Shown piece by piece: positions 8,831 through 18,312 of a DNA stretch of 64,000 nucleotides. The stretch spans positions 186,001 through 250,000 of the forward strand of contig JANQGX010000016.1 in the NCBI GenBank assembly GCA_028282885.1, read 5' to 3'. The notes under the pieces are model-generated. The model was not told where the DNA came from, did no database searches, and saw nothing but the letters and a program-made list of their open reading frames with translations. Position 1 is the first letter of the stretch, and each line of letters starts with the position of its first letter. Source of the stretch: SAR324 cluster bacterium. GTDB lineage: Bacteria; SAR324; XYD2-FULL-50-16. The position numbers and the translations under genes were made by a program.

Positions 8831-10094
8831 AAATATTTGTTAAAAGTGATTCCAGTTTCTCGTCCAGCATCTCATAAGAAAGATATCTCCATCCCAGCAT
8901 GTAGTTGGTTTCAGCCATCTCGTCCAGCCTTTTCTCATCGGCCAGAACCGCTTTAACCGATTCGATGGTCTTTTGCGTTAAATAACCGTCGAAACTGATT
9001 ACCTTAAATCCCAGGGGTTCAATATCAGCCTCAAAAATCATGTAGCGGTTAACCAGAACAGGTTTTCGATAGTAAACCGCCTCCACAAAGGCGTTGCCAT
9101 AGCCTTCATAAATGGAAGGATAAGAGATCAGATTGGCTTGAGGGTAAACATCAGCCAGGGTATAGTGTTTGGTACCATTTTTATCTATGTATCTCTCTTT
9201 CGAAATCCTGTCGGCAATCAGACGAATTTTAACTCCCATGAACTTGGCATACTCCTCAATCCGGGTCTGGTAATCCAAGCCTTCGTCCCCCGATTCGTGT
9301 GGAATCACCAAAGCACAATTTTTCCTTTTTAGACGGCTGATCAACTCAATGGAGGTTTCAATTCCTTTTCTGGAAACCATTCTTGTTGGTTGCAGAATCA
9401 AATAACAATCCTTCCCAAGCTTTAGCTCCTTCCGCAAATCACTGCTGTAATCGTCCGGATCCGCAGGTAGTGTTTTGAAATCCATGACATTGGGAATCAG
9501 GGTCCAGGGAGCTCCTGTTCTGCGTGAAAGCTGGGATCCGGCGATTGAGTTGATCACAACGTGTTGAATATTAGGTTGATGAGGTGGGAAAAATGATCTC
9601 AAATAGTCCATCGCCGGGTAGCTATGAAATCTTTGGCGTTCCCAATAAAAATCGTGATGATGTGCAATAGTGGGGATTTTGGTTTCAATGATAAATTCCG
9701 TCAGGGCCTTTCCCAGGGGGATATTGACAGGTATAGCCAGGGCATTCTGTACCACCAGGATATCGAATTTGAAACGGGCATAAAAGGCTTCCAGGCTGTC
9801 CCGGATCTCCTCTTTTAAGTCATGAATTTTTCGAGAAAGACTTCGATTTCGCTGTTTATCCCGGAAAAGTGCCTTTTGAATTTCCAATATATCCGGATGT
9901 TGGAAATGAGCCTTGGGAACGCGAAATGAGACATCTTCCGGGGTGTCCAGTTCACCCGCCATGAAATAGACGTCACAATCGTGCGTTTTCAAGACATCCA
10001 CCCACTTACTCGTTTCCAGGGAGACACCATCGGTACCCGCAAAACGGGTGGAAACAAAACCGAATGAAGGTTTCTTACGTTGCCAAATACTCAT
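8820..10094 (-). CDS. GT4 glycosyltransferase, mannosylglucosylglycerate synthase-like
   Basis: About 424 residues, GT-B fold. The motif IPTIAHHHDFYWERQRF in the N-terminal half and ILQPTRMVSRKGIETSIEL plus the C-terminal SIYEGYGNAFVEAVYYRKPV (the E-x7-E donor-site pattern of family GT4) are clear. The HHHDFYWER stretch resembles enzymes that build mannosylglucosylglycerate-type solutes, but this substrate call is from memory and tentative. The frame opens at a TTG (10112); I chose the ATG at 10094 because GGAG lies 5 nt upstream. It is sandwiched between the STAS/RsbW pair and the SpoIIE phosphatase it overlaps, suggesting its product is tied to a stress response. Confidence 0.75.
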   Translation of the reverse strand: MSIWQRKKPSFGFVSTRFAGTDGVSLETSKWVDVLKTHDCDVYFMAGELDTPEDVSFRVPKAHFQHPDILEIQKALFRDKQRNRSLSRKIHDLKEEIRDSLEAFYARFKFDILVVQNALAIPVNIPLGKALTEFIIETKIPTIAHHHDFYWERQRFHSYPAMDYLRSFFPPHQPNIQHVVINSIAGSQLSRRTGAPWTLIPNVMDFKTLPADPDDYSSDLRKELKLGKDCYLILQPTRMVSRKGIETSIELISRLKRKNCALVIPHESGDEGLDYQTRIEEYAKFMGVKIRLIADRISKERYIDKNGTKHYTLADVYPQANLISYPSIYEGYGNAFVEAVYYRKPVLVNRYMIFEADIEPLGFKVISFDGYLTQKTIESVKAVLADEKRLDEMAETNYMLGWRYLSYEMLDEKLESLLTNIYGS

Positions 10095-10352
10095 TTGCAC
10101 TCCACGATCCAAGAAGTGAGTTGCCTTAATACAGACAAACCCCGCACTACCCCTGTCAACATTTATCGTTTACCAACCTTTTGATGGAATATCCAGCTCA
10201 GATTCACCTTTTATGATACTCAATCCAAATGGCCTGAACAAATGGAAAATCGACGGGGGCAGTATGCTTCCGGGGAATATCTGACCTTAACCTGACAAAC
10301 GAGTGACTGCGGTTGAAGTGGCAGGAAAAAAGTTTGATTAAGAGTATTGCCG

Positions 10353-10700
10353 TTAATTGGCTTCAGGACCAAAGCTTTTCAGTGCTGCTTCATCGGAATC
10401 AAATATTTCAAAGACCCGATCCATACGGGTCATATCAAAAACACTTTTAACATTGGAGCAGGGCTGGGCAATCTTTAAATGTCCACCGGCTTTGTTGATG
10501 GACTTCAGACAGGTAATCAATGTCCCCAGACCGGAACTATCAATAAAAGAGACATTCTCCAGATTAATCAGAAGGTTAACTTCATTCTTATCAATCATTC
10601 CCTGAATCATTTCTTTGAGATTGTTGGAACTGGACGCGTCAACTCGATCGAACAACTCTACAACACTCACTTCATTGATCTTTTTGGTTTCAATTTTCAT
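10353..10700 (-). CDS. STAS-domain anti-sigma factor antagonist
   Basis: A 115-residue STAS protein of the SpoIIAA/RsbV type. The phosphorylation loop is INLENVSFIDSSGLGTLI, with the paired serines of IDSSGLG holding the regulatory phosphoserine. In partner switching the unphosphorylated form binds the anti-sigma kinase and releases the kinase's other partner; the phosphorylated form is inert. Its start overlaps the stop of the RsbW-like gene by 4 bp (ATGA), giving tight translational coupling. The cognate phosphatase is probably the CBS-SpoIIE protein encoded downstream. Confidence 0.9.
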   Translation of the reverse strand: MKIETKKINEVSVVELFDRVDASSSNNLKEMIQGMIDKNEVNLLINLENVSFIDSSGLGTLITCLKSINKAGGHLKIAQPCSNVKSVFDMTRMDRVFEIFDSDEAALKSFGPEAN

Positions 10701-11155
10701 GTTATAATCTCACGATCCAAACGGATATTTTTAATCATAATAAGGGCATTGCTTTCGTCTTTTGTATAATAACTAACATCATCCATGATATTGGCGATGA
10801 TCATCAACCCTCTACCCGTGGTCGGAACTCCTCCCACGCCATCCGACTCAACCTCTACAAAAGGCTCGCAGACTTCTTCGAGTTGCAAAGGACTCATGGA
10901 CAGTCCCTTGTCAAGAACCTTGATCCGGAGATATTCCGGGTACACTTTCAGCTCAACTTCAACGTGATTCCCTGGTGTATTACCATAAGCATGTTTGATG
11001 CTGTTGACAACTGCTTCCGTAATACAAAGTTCAATTCCGAAAATCTCTTCGGAATTCAATGGGAGCTGTGAGCAGAAATTATTCACGGCGGTGCTGACCT
11101 TGTGAATGTCTTCCAACCTGCTGTCAATGATAAGACCAAACTTTTTTGTCTTCAT
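10697..11155 (-). CDS. RsbW-like anti-sigma serine kinase
   Basis: A 152-residue HATPase of the RsbW/SpoIIAB type. The N-box is ELCITEAVVNSIKHAYG, followed by the G1 box (VLDKGLSM) and the G2 box (TTGRGLMII); these define the ATP site. It would phosphorylate the STAS protein encoded immediately downstream and sequester a partner. No sigma factor gene adjoins it; the nearest is the ECF-like gene over 36 kb away, so the target may not be a sigma factor or may lie outside the window. Length is typical (about 140-160). Confidence 0.88.
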   Translation of the reverse strand: MKTKKFGLIIDSRLEDIHKVSTAVNNFCSQLPLNSEEIFGIELCITEAVVNSIKHAYGNTPGNHVEVELKVYPEYLRIKVLDKGLSMSPLQLEEVCEPFVEVESDGVGGVPTTGRGLMIIANIMDDVSYYTKDESNALIMIKNIRLDREIIT

Positions 11156-11820
11156 TGAGCCAAGCCATTATTCAAGGGTTTAATGAAGATGGTATTGGTA
11201 TTTTGAGGACTGTTTGATTCTCTATTCTGTCTGTACGAGATGTGACACTGCCTCCTTACGGAAGCTCTGATCTCGGGATAACCTTCCTGTATCAAAATGA
11301 CACGTGACTGTTGATTTTGTTCTCATTTTGCACCAAATTCGATTGTGGCGTCAAGAATTGAACAACAGCCTACAACGGGCAAAAAAAAGCACATGAAACA
11401 GCGTCGAACCGGGTAGTAATCATTGTCCCCGATTTGCGGATGGGTCGATTGTCGTAATAAAATCCGTCATTTACATTCGCCACCCCTTAATCGCAAGTTG
11501 TTTTGTTCCTGCTTCCATCACTTGTTTTTTCAGAATGACTGTCTGAAAAGAGTCCTTTTTTGATCTGATCCTGATTCCGTGAAGACCTCTGTCAAAAATA
11601 CCGGATTAGAGGACAAAGCGGTTGATTTTTTAACAGGATTTTTGGAAACTGAAAAAGCTTTGAACAATGACTACACGACCTTTTACCGCATCGAGAAGAC
11701 TATCAACAGCGGTTGCCAGCCCCAATGTAATAGAGACCTCGGGGCTGGTCGAATTGAAATCTTAGTATAAACCACCGGGTGAGTCTCGGATCTAATCACC
11801 TTTCAAACGTTGGAGAACAT
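11156..11820. other. Long intergenic region between divergent units
   Basis: A 665-bp stretch between the RsbW-like gene (minus) and the adenosine-specific kinase family gene (plus). A 63-codon frame at 11579-11770 opens with GTG and has no ribosome-binding site; I do not support it as a gene. I see no clear terminator, RNA gene or strong palindrome. It presumably holds divergent promoters. Confidence 0.35.
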
Positions 11821-12303
11821 ATGGAACTAAAAGTCGTTAAATTGGAGAATCCGGAAGATCTGAACCTGATTCTTGGGCAATCGCATTTCATCAAAACCAT
11901 CGAAGATATTCACGAGGCAATGGTCAATACCGTGCCTGGCATTAAATTCGGAGTGGCCTTCTGTGAAGCATCCGATGTCTGCCTGGTTCGATACAGCGGC
12001 ACCGATGATGAGCTGGTTGAGTTGACCAAAAAAAACGCCATGAACCTGTCCGCCGGGCATTGTTTTATCATTTTTATGAGAGATGCCTTCCCGATCAATG
12101 TACTCAACACGATTCAGCAGGTGCCGGAAGTCTGTAGAATTTTTTGCGCCACGGCCAACCCGGTAGAAGTTATCATTGCTGAAACAGAGCAAGGCAGGGG
12201 AATTATGGGTGTTATCGACGGATTTGCTTCCAAGGGAATAGAATCAGAAGAAAATATCGAAAAACGAAAAGGTTTTCTGAGAGCCATCGGATACAAGGCA
12301 TAG
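11821..12303 (+). CDS. Adenosine-specific kinase family protein
   Basis: A 160-residue protein that matches the small family annotated as adenosine-specific kinase throughout: MELKVVKLENPEDLNLILGQ at the start, the KFGVAFCEASDVCLVRYSGTD block, and GHCFIIFMRDAFPINVLN with ANPVEVIIAETEQGRGIMGVIDG in the C-terminal half. The frame extends upstream to 11779, but the ATG at 11821 with GGAG 5 nt before it fits the family start. The biochemical role rests on limited work on archaeal members; in bacteria it is poorly defined. It is followed 85 bp later by a TGS-GTPase gene. Confidence 0.85.
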   Translation: MELKVVKLENPEDLNLILGQSHFIKTIEDIHEAMVNTVPGIKFGVAFCEASDVCLVRYSGTDDELVELTKKNAMNLSAGHCFIIFMRDAFPINVLNTIQQVPEVCRIFCATANPVEVIIAETEQGRGIMGVIDGFASKGIESEENIEKRKGFLRAIGYKA

Positions 12304-12315
12304 AAAACCCGACTG

Positions 12316-12347
12316 GGCAGGGAAGCACCTGTTCAACCTTTCCTGCC
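12316..12347 (+). other. Intergenic hairpin
   Basis: GGCAGGGAAG and CTTTCCTGCC form a 10-bp stem with one G-U pair and a 12-nt loop, just after the adenosine-specific kinase stop codon. No T-run follows, so it is more likely a transcript-stabilising or attenuating element than an intrinsic terminator. Confidence 0.4.
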
Positions 12348-12387
12348 TCAAAGAATATGGATTCCACCCTGAAAAAACGGACCGGTT

Positions 12388-13374
12388 ATGCCCACAAACC
12401 TACCACCCGAATATTTTAAGCTGGAAAAACAGTTGAGAGACGTTCAGACAACGTCCGAAAAGCTGGAAATCATGGACGAAATGATGAGCGTCATTCCCAA
12501 GCACAAGGGAACAGACAAGCTCAGGGCGGATCTCCGCAAAAGAATCTCAAAACTGAAAACTGCCCCCCAGTCGAAAAAGGGTGCGGCGCGAAAGGAATCG
12601 GCTTTCAATATCAGCAAAGAAGGTGCGGGGCAGGTGGTGGTGGCCGGACCGCCCAACGTCGGGAAATCATCTCTGGTGGATGCCCTGACAAACGCCAGCC
12701 CGGAGATATCACCATCTCCACACTCCACCTGGAATCCACTTCCCGGTATGATGCAGGTGAATGATATTCAGATTCAGTTGATAGATACACCCCCACTGAA
12801 TCCGGACTATATTGACAAAGGCCTCTTTGATCTGCTTCGCAGGGCGGATATGGTTTTGCTTGTTGTTGATATTCAGAGCGACCCCTTTCAGCAATTGGAA
12901 GAGTCTGCCGATATATTTCGTAATAACAGGATTGCCCCCGAACGCCTGAAACATCTATACGAGAACGAACCAAAGATGCGCTTTCTCCCCTTTCACGTGA
13001 TTGCCAATAAAACAGATTCTACCGAATTCGATGAAAATATAGAGATTTTCGACGAGCTTTTGGAAGATAACTGGCCCTATCTTGCCGTATCGGCTCAAAC
13101 CGGTAGAAACCTGGATCGGATTGGCGACATCGTCTTCCAACGATTGGAAATCATTCGCGTCTATTCCAAAACGCCGGGCAAGCCGGCTGATATGACAGCT
13201 CCTTTTATCCTCAAGAAGGGTCAAACTGTGGAAGTGTTTGCCGCCAATGTGCACAAAGAACTGGCAACCAAGATGAAGACCGCTCGTATTTGGGGCCAGG
13301 GGGTTTATGATGGTCAGATGGTTCAAAGAGATCACACTCTGTCAGACGGTGATATCGTGGAAGTCAATATTTAA
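12388..13374 (+). CDS. TGS-domain GTPase, Obg/DRG-like
   Basis: A 328-residue GTPase. An N-terminal helical region (1-75) precedes the G domain: G1 AGPPNVGKSSLVD, G3 DTPPL, G4 NKTD and G5 SAQTG. A C-terminal TGS domain (about 260-328, PFILKKGQTVEVFAANVHKEL to DGDIVEVNI) follows, the arrangement of the DRG/Obg group of ribosome-associated GTPases. It lacks the glycine-rich Obg fold, so it is not ObgE itself. Probable role: nucleotide-regulated interaction with ribosomes or RNA. The call of a TGS GTPase is firm; the biological process is not known. Confidence 0.88.
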   Translation: MPTNLPPEYFKLEKQLRDVQTTSEKLEIMDEMMSVIPKHKGTDKLRADLRKRISKLKTAPQSKKGAARKESAFNISKEGAGQVVVAGPPNVGKSSLVDALTNASPEISPSPHSTWNPLPGMMQVNDIQIQLIDTPPLNPDYIDKGLFDLLRRADMVLLVVDIQSDPFQQLEESADIFRNNRIAPERLKHLYENEPKMRFLPFHVIANKTDSTEFDENIEIFDELLEDNWPYLAVSAQTGRNLDRIGDIVFQRLEIIRVYSKTPGKPADMTAPFILKKGQTVEVFAANVHKELATKMKTARIWGQGVYDGQMVQRDHTLSDGDIVEVNI

Positions 13375-13586
13375 AACACCCCTCCTGTCAAATCACCAGT
13401 CAGTCACCCTTACGTTTTTAATCTACACCTTCCGGATTCCTGCAGTTGGCGTTTATTCAGCACATCTTATTGTACACGACACGAGTTTGGGCATCTGCCG
13501 GCAGGGATCGCTTGCTGAATCCGGTGATAACAGTATATGATAACGCAAAGATAGAAGTCTTCTGAACCCTTGCCGGAGAAACTGCC

Positions 13587-14891
13587 ATGTTGTCTCGCTG
13601 GATGGATCACATGATCAAGATCATAACGGATTTTGGTAAAACCTATATCGATTTTCCCCCCAAAAAACAGAATCTGAAAAGCATCAAACAATTATGCCAG
13701 ACCCTGTTGGTGCGAAAAGGGGAGGCTTCCGGGACAGCACTGGCTAAGGAGATTGTGGACGCCTACAACAATATGAATCTCAAAGAACAAAAAAAATTCG
13801 TGGAAATGTTGACTTCCGAATTCGACCCCGATCCCCGGGAAATCATCAAAGCGGCACAACAGTACATTAAAACCCAGGATTTCTCCAGCCTGCAGCAGCT
13901 ATCCAATGCCATCGATTCTCCCAGGATGGACCTGTTGCGAATGATAAACTTCGCTCCGGGGGGAATCGCAGCCATCATCAACATGAGATCCCTGGTCTTA
14001 AAAGACTTGAAAAAAGGAAAAACGTTTTTACCCCTGGAGGCGGATCTGTTTCATCTTCTTTCCGCCTGGTTTAACCGCGGGTTTCTGGACTTCCAACAAA
14101 TTAATTGGGACACCCCCGCAGCTATCCTGGAAAAAATTATCGCATATGAAGCAGTACATGAAATAGCCGACTGGCAGGATTTAAGACGTCGTCTGGCTGA
14201 AGACCGAAGTTGCTTTGCCTTTTTTCATCCCGCCCTGCATCATGAGCCTTTAATATTCGTCCAGGTTGCCTTCACCAAAGGTGTAGCCAGAAAAATCCGG
14301 CCGCTTCTGGGGAAGGAGGATCAAAACGGTACCAAAGCGACCCCTGACACTGCCATTTTTTATTCCATCAGCAACGCGCAGTTCGGATTAAAAGGCATCA
14401 GCTTTGGCAACTTTCTGATCAAACAGGTTGTCGACCACATCTCCCGGGAAATGCCGGCAATAAAAACTTTTTGTACCCTTTCCCCGATTCCCAAATTCCG
14501 TAAATGGTTTGAGCAATATTATATCAATCGCAAAACGTCCATTCTTACCGAAGAGGAAACAGCCCTCCTAAAGAGGGAAAACTGGTATCGGGAGCCTGAG
14601 ATTCGCAAGCAATTAAAAAAGACGATACTCCATCTATGCGGTTTATACTTGACGGAAGAAAAGAAAGGGCAGCAACCTTATGATCCGGTCACTCGTTTTC
14701 ACCTGGGAAATGGAGCAGAAATAGAAAATATCAATTGGGAAGCAGATATGTCGGAGCACGGATTAGAGCAATCCTTTGGTCTGATGGTAAACTATAAATA
14801 CACCCCATCAAGAATTGTGGCCAATCACGAAGCTTATGTTAACGAGGGGAGAGTTTCCTTCTCCTCCAAAGTGAAAAAGATCCTCGAATAG
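13587..14891 (+). CDS. Malonyl-CoA decarboxylase
   Basis: A 434-residue protein of the malonyl-CoA decarboxylase family, which converts malonyl-CoA to acetyl-CoA and CO2. Recognisable blocks are HPALHHEPLIFVQVAFTKG, YSISNAQFGLKGISFGNFLIKQV and the family signature TLSPIPKFRKWFEQYY, followed by FHLGNGAEIENINWEAD toward the C-terminus. An N-terminal helical domain (about 1-130) precedes the catalytic acyltransferase-like domain, as in bacterial relatives. The ATG has GGAG 8 nt upstream. Malonyl-CoA removal could serve dicarboxylate catabolism or fatty acid balance. No other malonate genes flank it. Confidence 0.9.
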   Translation: MLSRWMDHMIKIITDFGKTYIDFPPKKQNLKSIKQLCQTLLVRKGEASGTALAKEIVDAYNNMNLKEQKKFVEMLTSEFDPDPREIIKAAQQYIKTQDFSSLQQLSNAIDSPRMDLLRMINFAPGGIAAIINMRSLVLKDLKKGKTFLPLEADLFHLLSAWFNRGFLDFQQINWDTPAAILEKIIAYEAVHEIADWQDLRRRLAEDRSCFAFFHPALHHEPLIFVQVAFTKGVARKIRPLLGKEDQNGTKATPDTAIFYSISNAQFGLKGISFGNFLIKQVVDHISREMPAIKTFCTLSPIPKFRKWFEQYYINRKTSILTEEETALLKRENWYREPEIRKQLKKTILHLCGLYLTEEKKGQQPYDPVTRFHLGNGAEIENINWEADMSEHGLEQSFGLMVNYKYTPSRIVANHEAYVNEGRVSFSSKVKKILE

Positions 14892-15212
14892 GTTGCACCA
14901 GGACTCGATCTTGACAAAAGCCTTCTTCAATCGGAAACTGACCTTTCGGTTTAAGACAGGTTCAAACAAGAGCTTACCGTACTGCTCCATCATACTTTTC
15001 CAGGAGTCAATCGTCAAAAACAGATTGGGGAAGTCCCGGTTGACAGGTCTGATTTGGCCTACTCGGATGATGAAGTATCGACCAAAAAGGGCCAGGCTCA
15101 CGAGAGAATCGGTTGGTTTCCGATTGAGATTATCTGCCGTAAAAGAAAATCAAATAGCTTTCAGATCTCCCTGTCACGGACTGATACGAATCTACAAACC
15201 AAACGGCATTAA
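14892..15212 (+). pseudogene. Possible decayed coding remnant after malonyl-CoA decarboxylase
   Basis: After the decarboxylase stop the same frame stays open for 20 codons, meets TAA at 14952, then stays open for 85 more codons to TAA at 15210. The second stretch reads like a protein (for example IGEVPVDRSDLAYSDD and AHERIGWFPIEIICRKRK) but has no start codon or ribosome-binding site. Other frames here are also open, so this may be chance. I do not recognise a family. I list it as a possible remnant only. Confidence 0.25.
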
Positions 15213-15374
15213 CCTGTAAATAATTTGCCTGCCTTGATCGGATGCGGGTGATATTAAATAGAAATAGACCGAGAATGGTACCATGGTCTGTTGGCTGAAC
15301 ATAAACTACGTTTTTGCCTGAGAACCTGATCAGGCCTGCTTTTCACTACCTGTTCCTTTCCAACTTGATAAACA

Positions 15375-16700
15375 ATGAATTTTGATATCGATGCTCTTTA
15401 CCCGGAAATGCTGGATCATTTCCAGAACCTGATCCGGATAAACACTACCAATCCTCCGGGAAATGAAATAGAGGCAGTTAAGTATATTGCTAACCTTTTT
15501 AAAAATGAGGGAGTAGATTTTGATATTGTTGAGCCCGGTAAGGGCAGAGCAAGTATCATCGCCCGAATCCAGGGTGACAACAGTCGCAAACCCCTGTTGC
15601 TGATGTCCCACCTTGATGTCGTTGGGGTTGAAGAGGACAAATGGCAAATCCCCCCCTTTGATGGCAGGATTGAAGACGGATGCCTCTGGGGAAGGGGAAC
15701 GCTGGACTGCAAAATAACGGTTGTACTCTGGATGATGATTATGCTTATCCTGAAAAGGTCCGGACAGAAACCGACCCGTGATTTGATATTCCTGGGAGCA
15801 GCAGATGAGGAGACAGGCGGATCACAAGGCGCAAAATGGATTGTCGAAAACAGATTCGACCTGGTCGATGCGGAAGCAGCTTTGAATGAAGGCGGCGGAT
15901 TTGGAATGGAGTTCGGCGGTAAGACATTCTATACCTACCAAACTGCTGAAAAGGGTAATATCTGGTTTCGAATTACCGGCAGGGGAACTCCCGGACACGC
16001 TTCCATCCCCCGCCCGGACAATCCCGTGGGAAAAATCGCAGAACTGATCCATCGGTTGAACAGCAAGCAGATGCGGCTTTCCGCGACCCCAACAGTCCGA
16101 CGCATGATTAAAGTTCTTTCAAAAGCAAAAGGATTTCCGGTTAGCCTTGCCTTGCGGCAGATTTCAAACCCCATGATTTCCGAGTTGATTTTAAGAAATG
16201 CCATTAAGGATGAGACGGTCGCCAACACTTTTAGATCCATGTTAAGAAATACGATCTGCCCAACCGTCCTTTCCGCCGGTAACAAAGTAAATGTTATTCC
16301 CGAGGAGGCAGTAGCCGAAATCGACGTCAGGATCCTGCCGGGAACTGATGTCAAGCAGTTCATTAAAGACCTGAAAGGAACCATTGGTCCTCAGTTTGAG
16401 ATAGAAATAACAGATCTGGTTCCTCCCAGCGAATCTATCGTTAATCATCCTCTGGCAGACTCCATTGCCAGGGGAATAGCAAAAAACTTCCCCCGGGCGG
16501 AGCTGTTGCCTCTGATGCTTCCCGGATCGTCGGATGGAGGATTTTTCAGGTCCAAAGGTGTTGTTGTATACGGATTCACTCCTGTTTTGCCCAAAGAGGA
16601 CACCAATTTGGTGCATGGACACAACGAGAGGATTACCCTGGACAGTATTCGGTTTGCCCTGAAAACCGGATTGGATACGGTGATGGATTTTATCACGTAA
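15375..16700 (+). CDS. M20-family metallopeptidase
   Basis: A 441-residue dinuclear zinc aminoacylase/carboxypeptidase-like enzyme. Metal ligands and catalytic residues are visible: MSHLDVVG (His and Asp), WGRGTLDCK (bridging Asp), AADEETGGSQG (catalytic Glu and metal Glu) and the late VHGHNERI histidine. An inserted dimerisation domain (about 190-310) separates the two halves of the catalytic domain, including GTPGHASIPRPDNPVG. It likely hydrolyses N-acyl amino acids or small peptides in the cytoplasm. The next gene (YfcC-type carrier) begins 114 bp later, a pairing that suggests import and hydrolysis of a small peptide-like substrate. Confidence 0.9.
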   Translation: MNFDIDALYPEMLDHFQNLIRINTTNPPGNEIEAVKYIANLFKNEGVDFDIVEPGKGRASIIARIQGDNSRKPLLLMSHLDVVGVEEDKWQIPPFDGRIEDGCLWGRGTLDCKITVVLWMMIMLILKRSGQKPTRDLIFLGAADEETGGSQGAKWIVENRFDLVDAEAALNEGGGFGMEFGGKTFYTYQTAEKGNIWFRITGRGTPGHASIPRPDNPVGKIAELIHRLNSKQMRLSATPTVRRMIKVLSKAKGFPVSLALRQISNPMISELILRNAIKDETVANTFRSMLRNTICPTVLSAGNKVNVIPEEAVAEIDVRILPGTDVKQFIKDLKGTIGPQFEIEITDLVPPSESIVNHPLADSIARGIAKNFPRAELLPLMLPGSSDGGFFRSKGVVVYGFTPVLPKEDTNLVHGHNERITLDSIRFALKTGLDTVMDFIT

Positions 16701-16814
16701 AATTCAGGTGAGCGCTGAACTCCAGCCCGCGTTAAGCCAGGGGATTCAAACTGAAATCAGCCAGGTATAATGAACGTTATTAACGCTTTAAAAGCACTTT
16801 ACCAAAGGAGAGTC

Positions 16815-18239
16815 ATGGAAAAGGGAGAAAAGCTAATTGAAGTGAGAACCTTTTTGGTTACGATTATCATTTTGGGTTGTCTGATCCTGGCTTCCGGCGC
16901 TGCAACCTATTGGGTCCCCTCCGGAAAACTGACCGAAACAGTGCTTGATGGTAAATCAGTCATGAGTTATCAGGTGATCGAACAGACTCCGGTACCCGTC
17001 TGGAAAATATTGCTTTCTCCTATCATGTGCGTTACCGGAAAGGATGGGGCAAAGGTAGTTGTCATTGTCCTGTTTATCCTGTTTATCGGCGGCAGTTTCT
17101 CCATTATGAACAGGAGTGGTGTCTTGCCCGGAATTCTAACGGGGCTGGTCAACCGGTTCACGAACAAACGAAAACTGTTTTTGGTGATCAATATTGTTCT
17201 CTTTTCTTTCCTGGGTTCGGCCCTGGGCATCCTGGAGGAGATTGTTCCCCTGATTCTGATTTTTGTTCCCCTGGCCTATCGCATGGGCTGGGATTCAATC
17301 ACAGGGATGGCCATTCCTTTTCTTTCGTCCGGATTCGGATTTGCAGCAGCAACCTTTAATCCCTTCACCCTGGGTACGGCCCAAAAGCTGGCCGACGTCC
17401 CTCTTTTCACAGGGCTGGAAATCAGGTTGCCCTTTTTTCTGATTTCGACAAGCTGTGTCATTCTCTACCTGTTGTACTACACTTCCAAAATTGAACGAAA
17501 TCCGGAGAAGAGCCCTACCTATAAAATGGACCAAAAGATCAAATCAACCCTGAAACTGAATGAACCGGCTGAAAAAGCCAGCATTGGTATGGCCCCTGTT
17601 ATCTGGACTATAACCTGTTTTCTTCTGATCGTTGGAGTGGTGCTGGGAGGAAGCGCAGTTCCTGTAATTCAGAATCTGGCCTTTCCAATAATCGCCTTGA
17701 TCTTTTTGATTATGGGATTTGGGGCTGGTTTTCTGTCGGAAGCCAAACCGGGACAGGTGTTTAGCTATTTCATCAAAGGATTGGTGGACTTTGCCCCGGC
17801 TATTCTGGTGATTCTGATGGCCTCCTCCGTGGCATATTTGATTCAGGAAGGAAATATACTGGATACCATACTTCACAGTGTTTCCCAGGCTTCGCAAGGA
17901 CTGGGCAAAGAGTCCGCAATTCTTTCGATTTATGGCTTTCAAATGCTGATGAATGCCCTGGTTCCTTCCGGCACAGGCCAGGCAGTATTAACAATCCCTA
18001 TTTTGGCTCCACTGGGAGATCTTCTCGGAATTACACGCCAGGCAGTCGTGCTTGCCTTTCAGTTTGGGGATGGATTCTCTAACCTGATATGGCCCACCAA
18101 CCCTATGCTATTGATTGCCATCGGCTTAGCCCGAATCAGTTATAAGGATTGGTTTCGCTGGGTTATTCCCATGCAACTTCTGCTGTTGATCCTTTGTGGT
18201 CTGACCCTGTTATTGGCAGTTAACATTAATTTTGCCTGA
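16815..18239 (+). CDS. YfcC-family membrane carrier
   Basis: A 474-residue polytopic membrane protein of the YfcC/DcuC-related C4-dicarboxylate and amino-acid carrier group. Typical features are the early ASGAATYWVPSGKL segment, GSALGILEEIVPLILIFVPLAYRMG, and the late MNALVPSGTGQAVLTIPILAPLGDLLG motif followed by LIWPTNPMLLIAIGLARI. The frame extends to 16770, but the ATG at 16815 sits 4 nt after AAAGGAG and is the better start. Substrates of this family are mostly unknown; dipeptides, arginine/ornithine or dicarboxylates have been proposed. Coupling to the M20 peptidase upstream favours a peptide or acyl amino acid. Confidence 0.85.
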   Translation: MEKGEKLIEVRTFLVTIIILGCLILASGAATYWVPSGKLTETVLDGKSVMSYQVIEQTPVPVWKILLSPIMCVTGKDGAKVVVIVLFILFIGGSFSIMNRSGVLPGILTGLVNRFTNKRKLFLVINIVLFSFLGSALGILEEIVPLILIFVPLAYRMGWDSITGMAIPFLSSGFGFAAATFNPFTLGTAQKLADVPLFTGLEIRLPFFLISTSCVILYLLYYTSKIERNPEKSPTYKMDQKIKSTLKLNEPAEKASIGMAPVIWTITCFLLIVGVVLGGSAVPVIQNLAFPIIALIFLIMGFGAGFLSEAKPGQVFSYFIKGLVDFAPAILVILMASSVAYLIQEGNILDTILHSVSQASQGLGKESAILSIYGFQMLMNALVPSGTGQAVLTIPILAPLGDLLGITRQAVVLAFQFGDGFSNLIWPTNPMLLIAIGLARISYKDWFRWVIPMQLLLLILCGLTLLLAVNINFA

Positions 18240-18312
18240 TCATGAGAGATTTACACCCCTGGGGAAACAGATCCGGGTAACAGGGATCAAATCGACATCT
18301 ATAACTTGTAAC

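Noticed and set aside
11579..11770. 63-codon frame starting with GTG before the adenosine-specific kinase gene
   Set aside because: No ribosome-binding site, no recognisable sequence, and it ends before the well-supported gene start at 11821.
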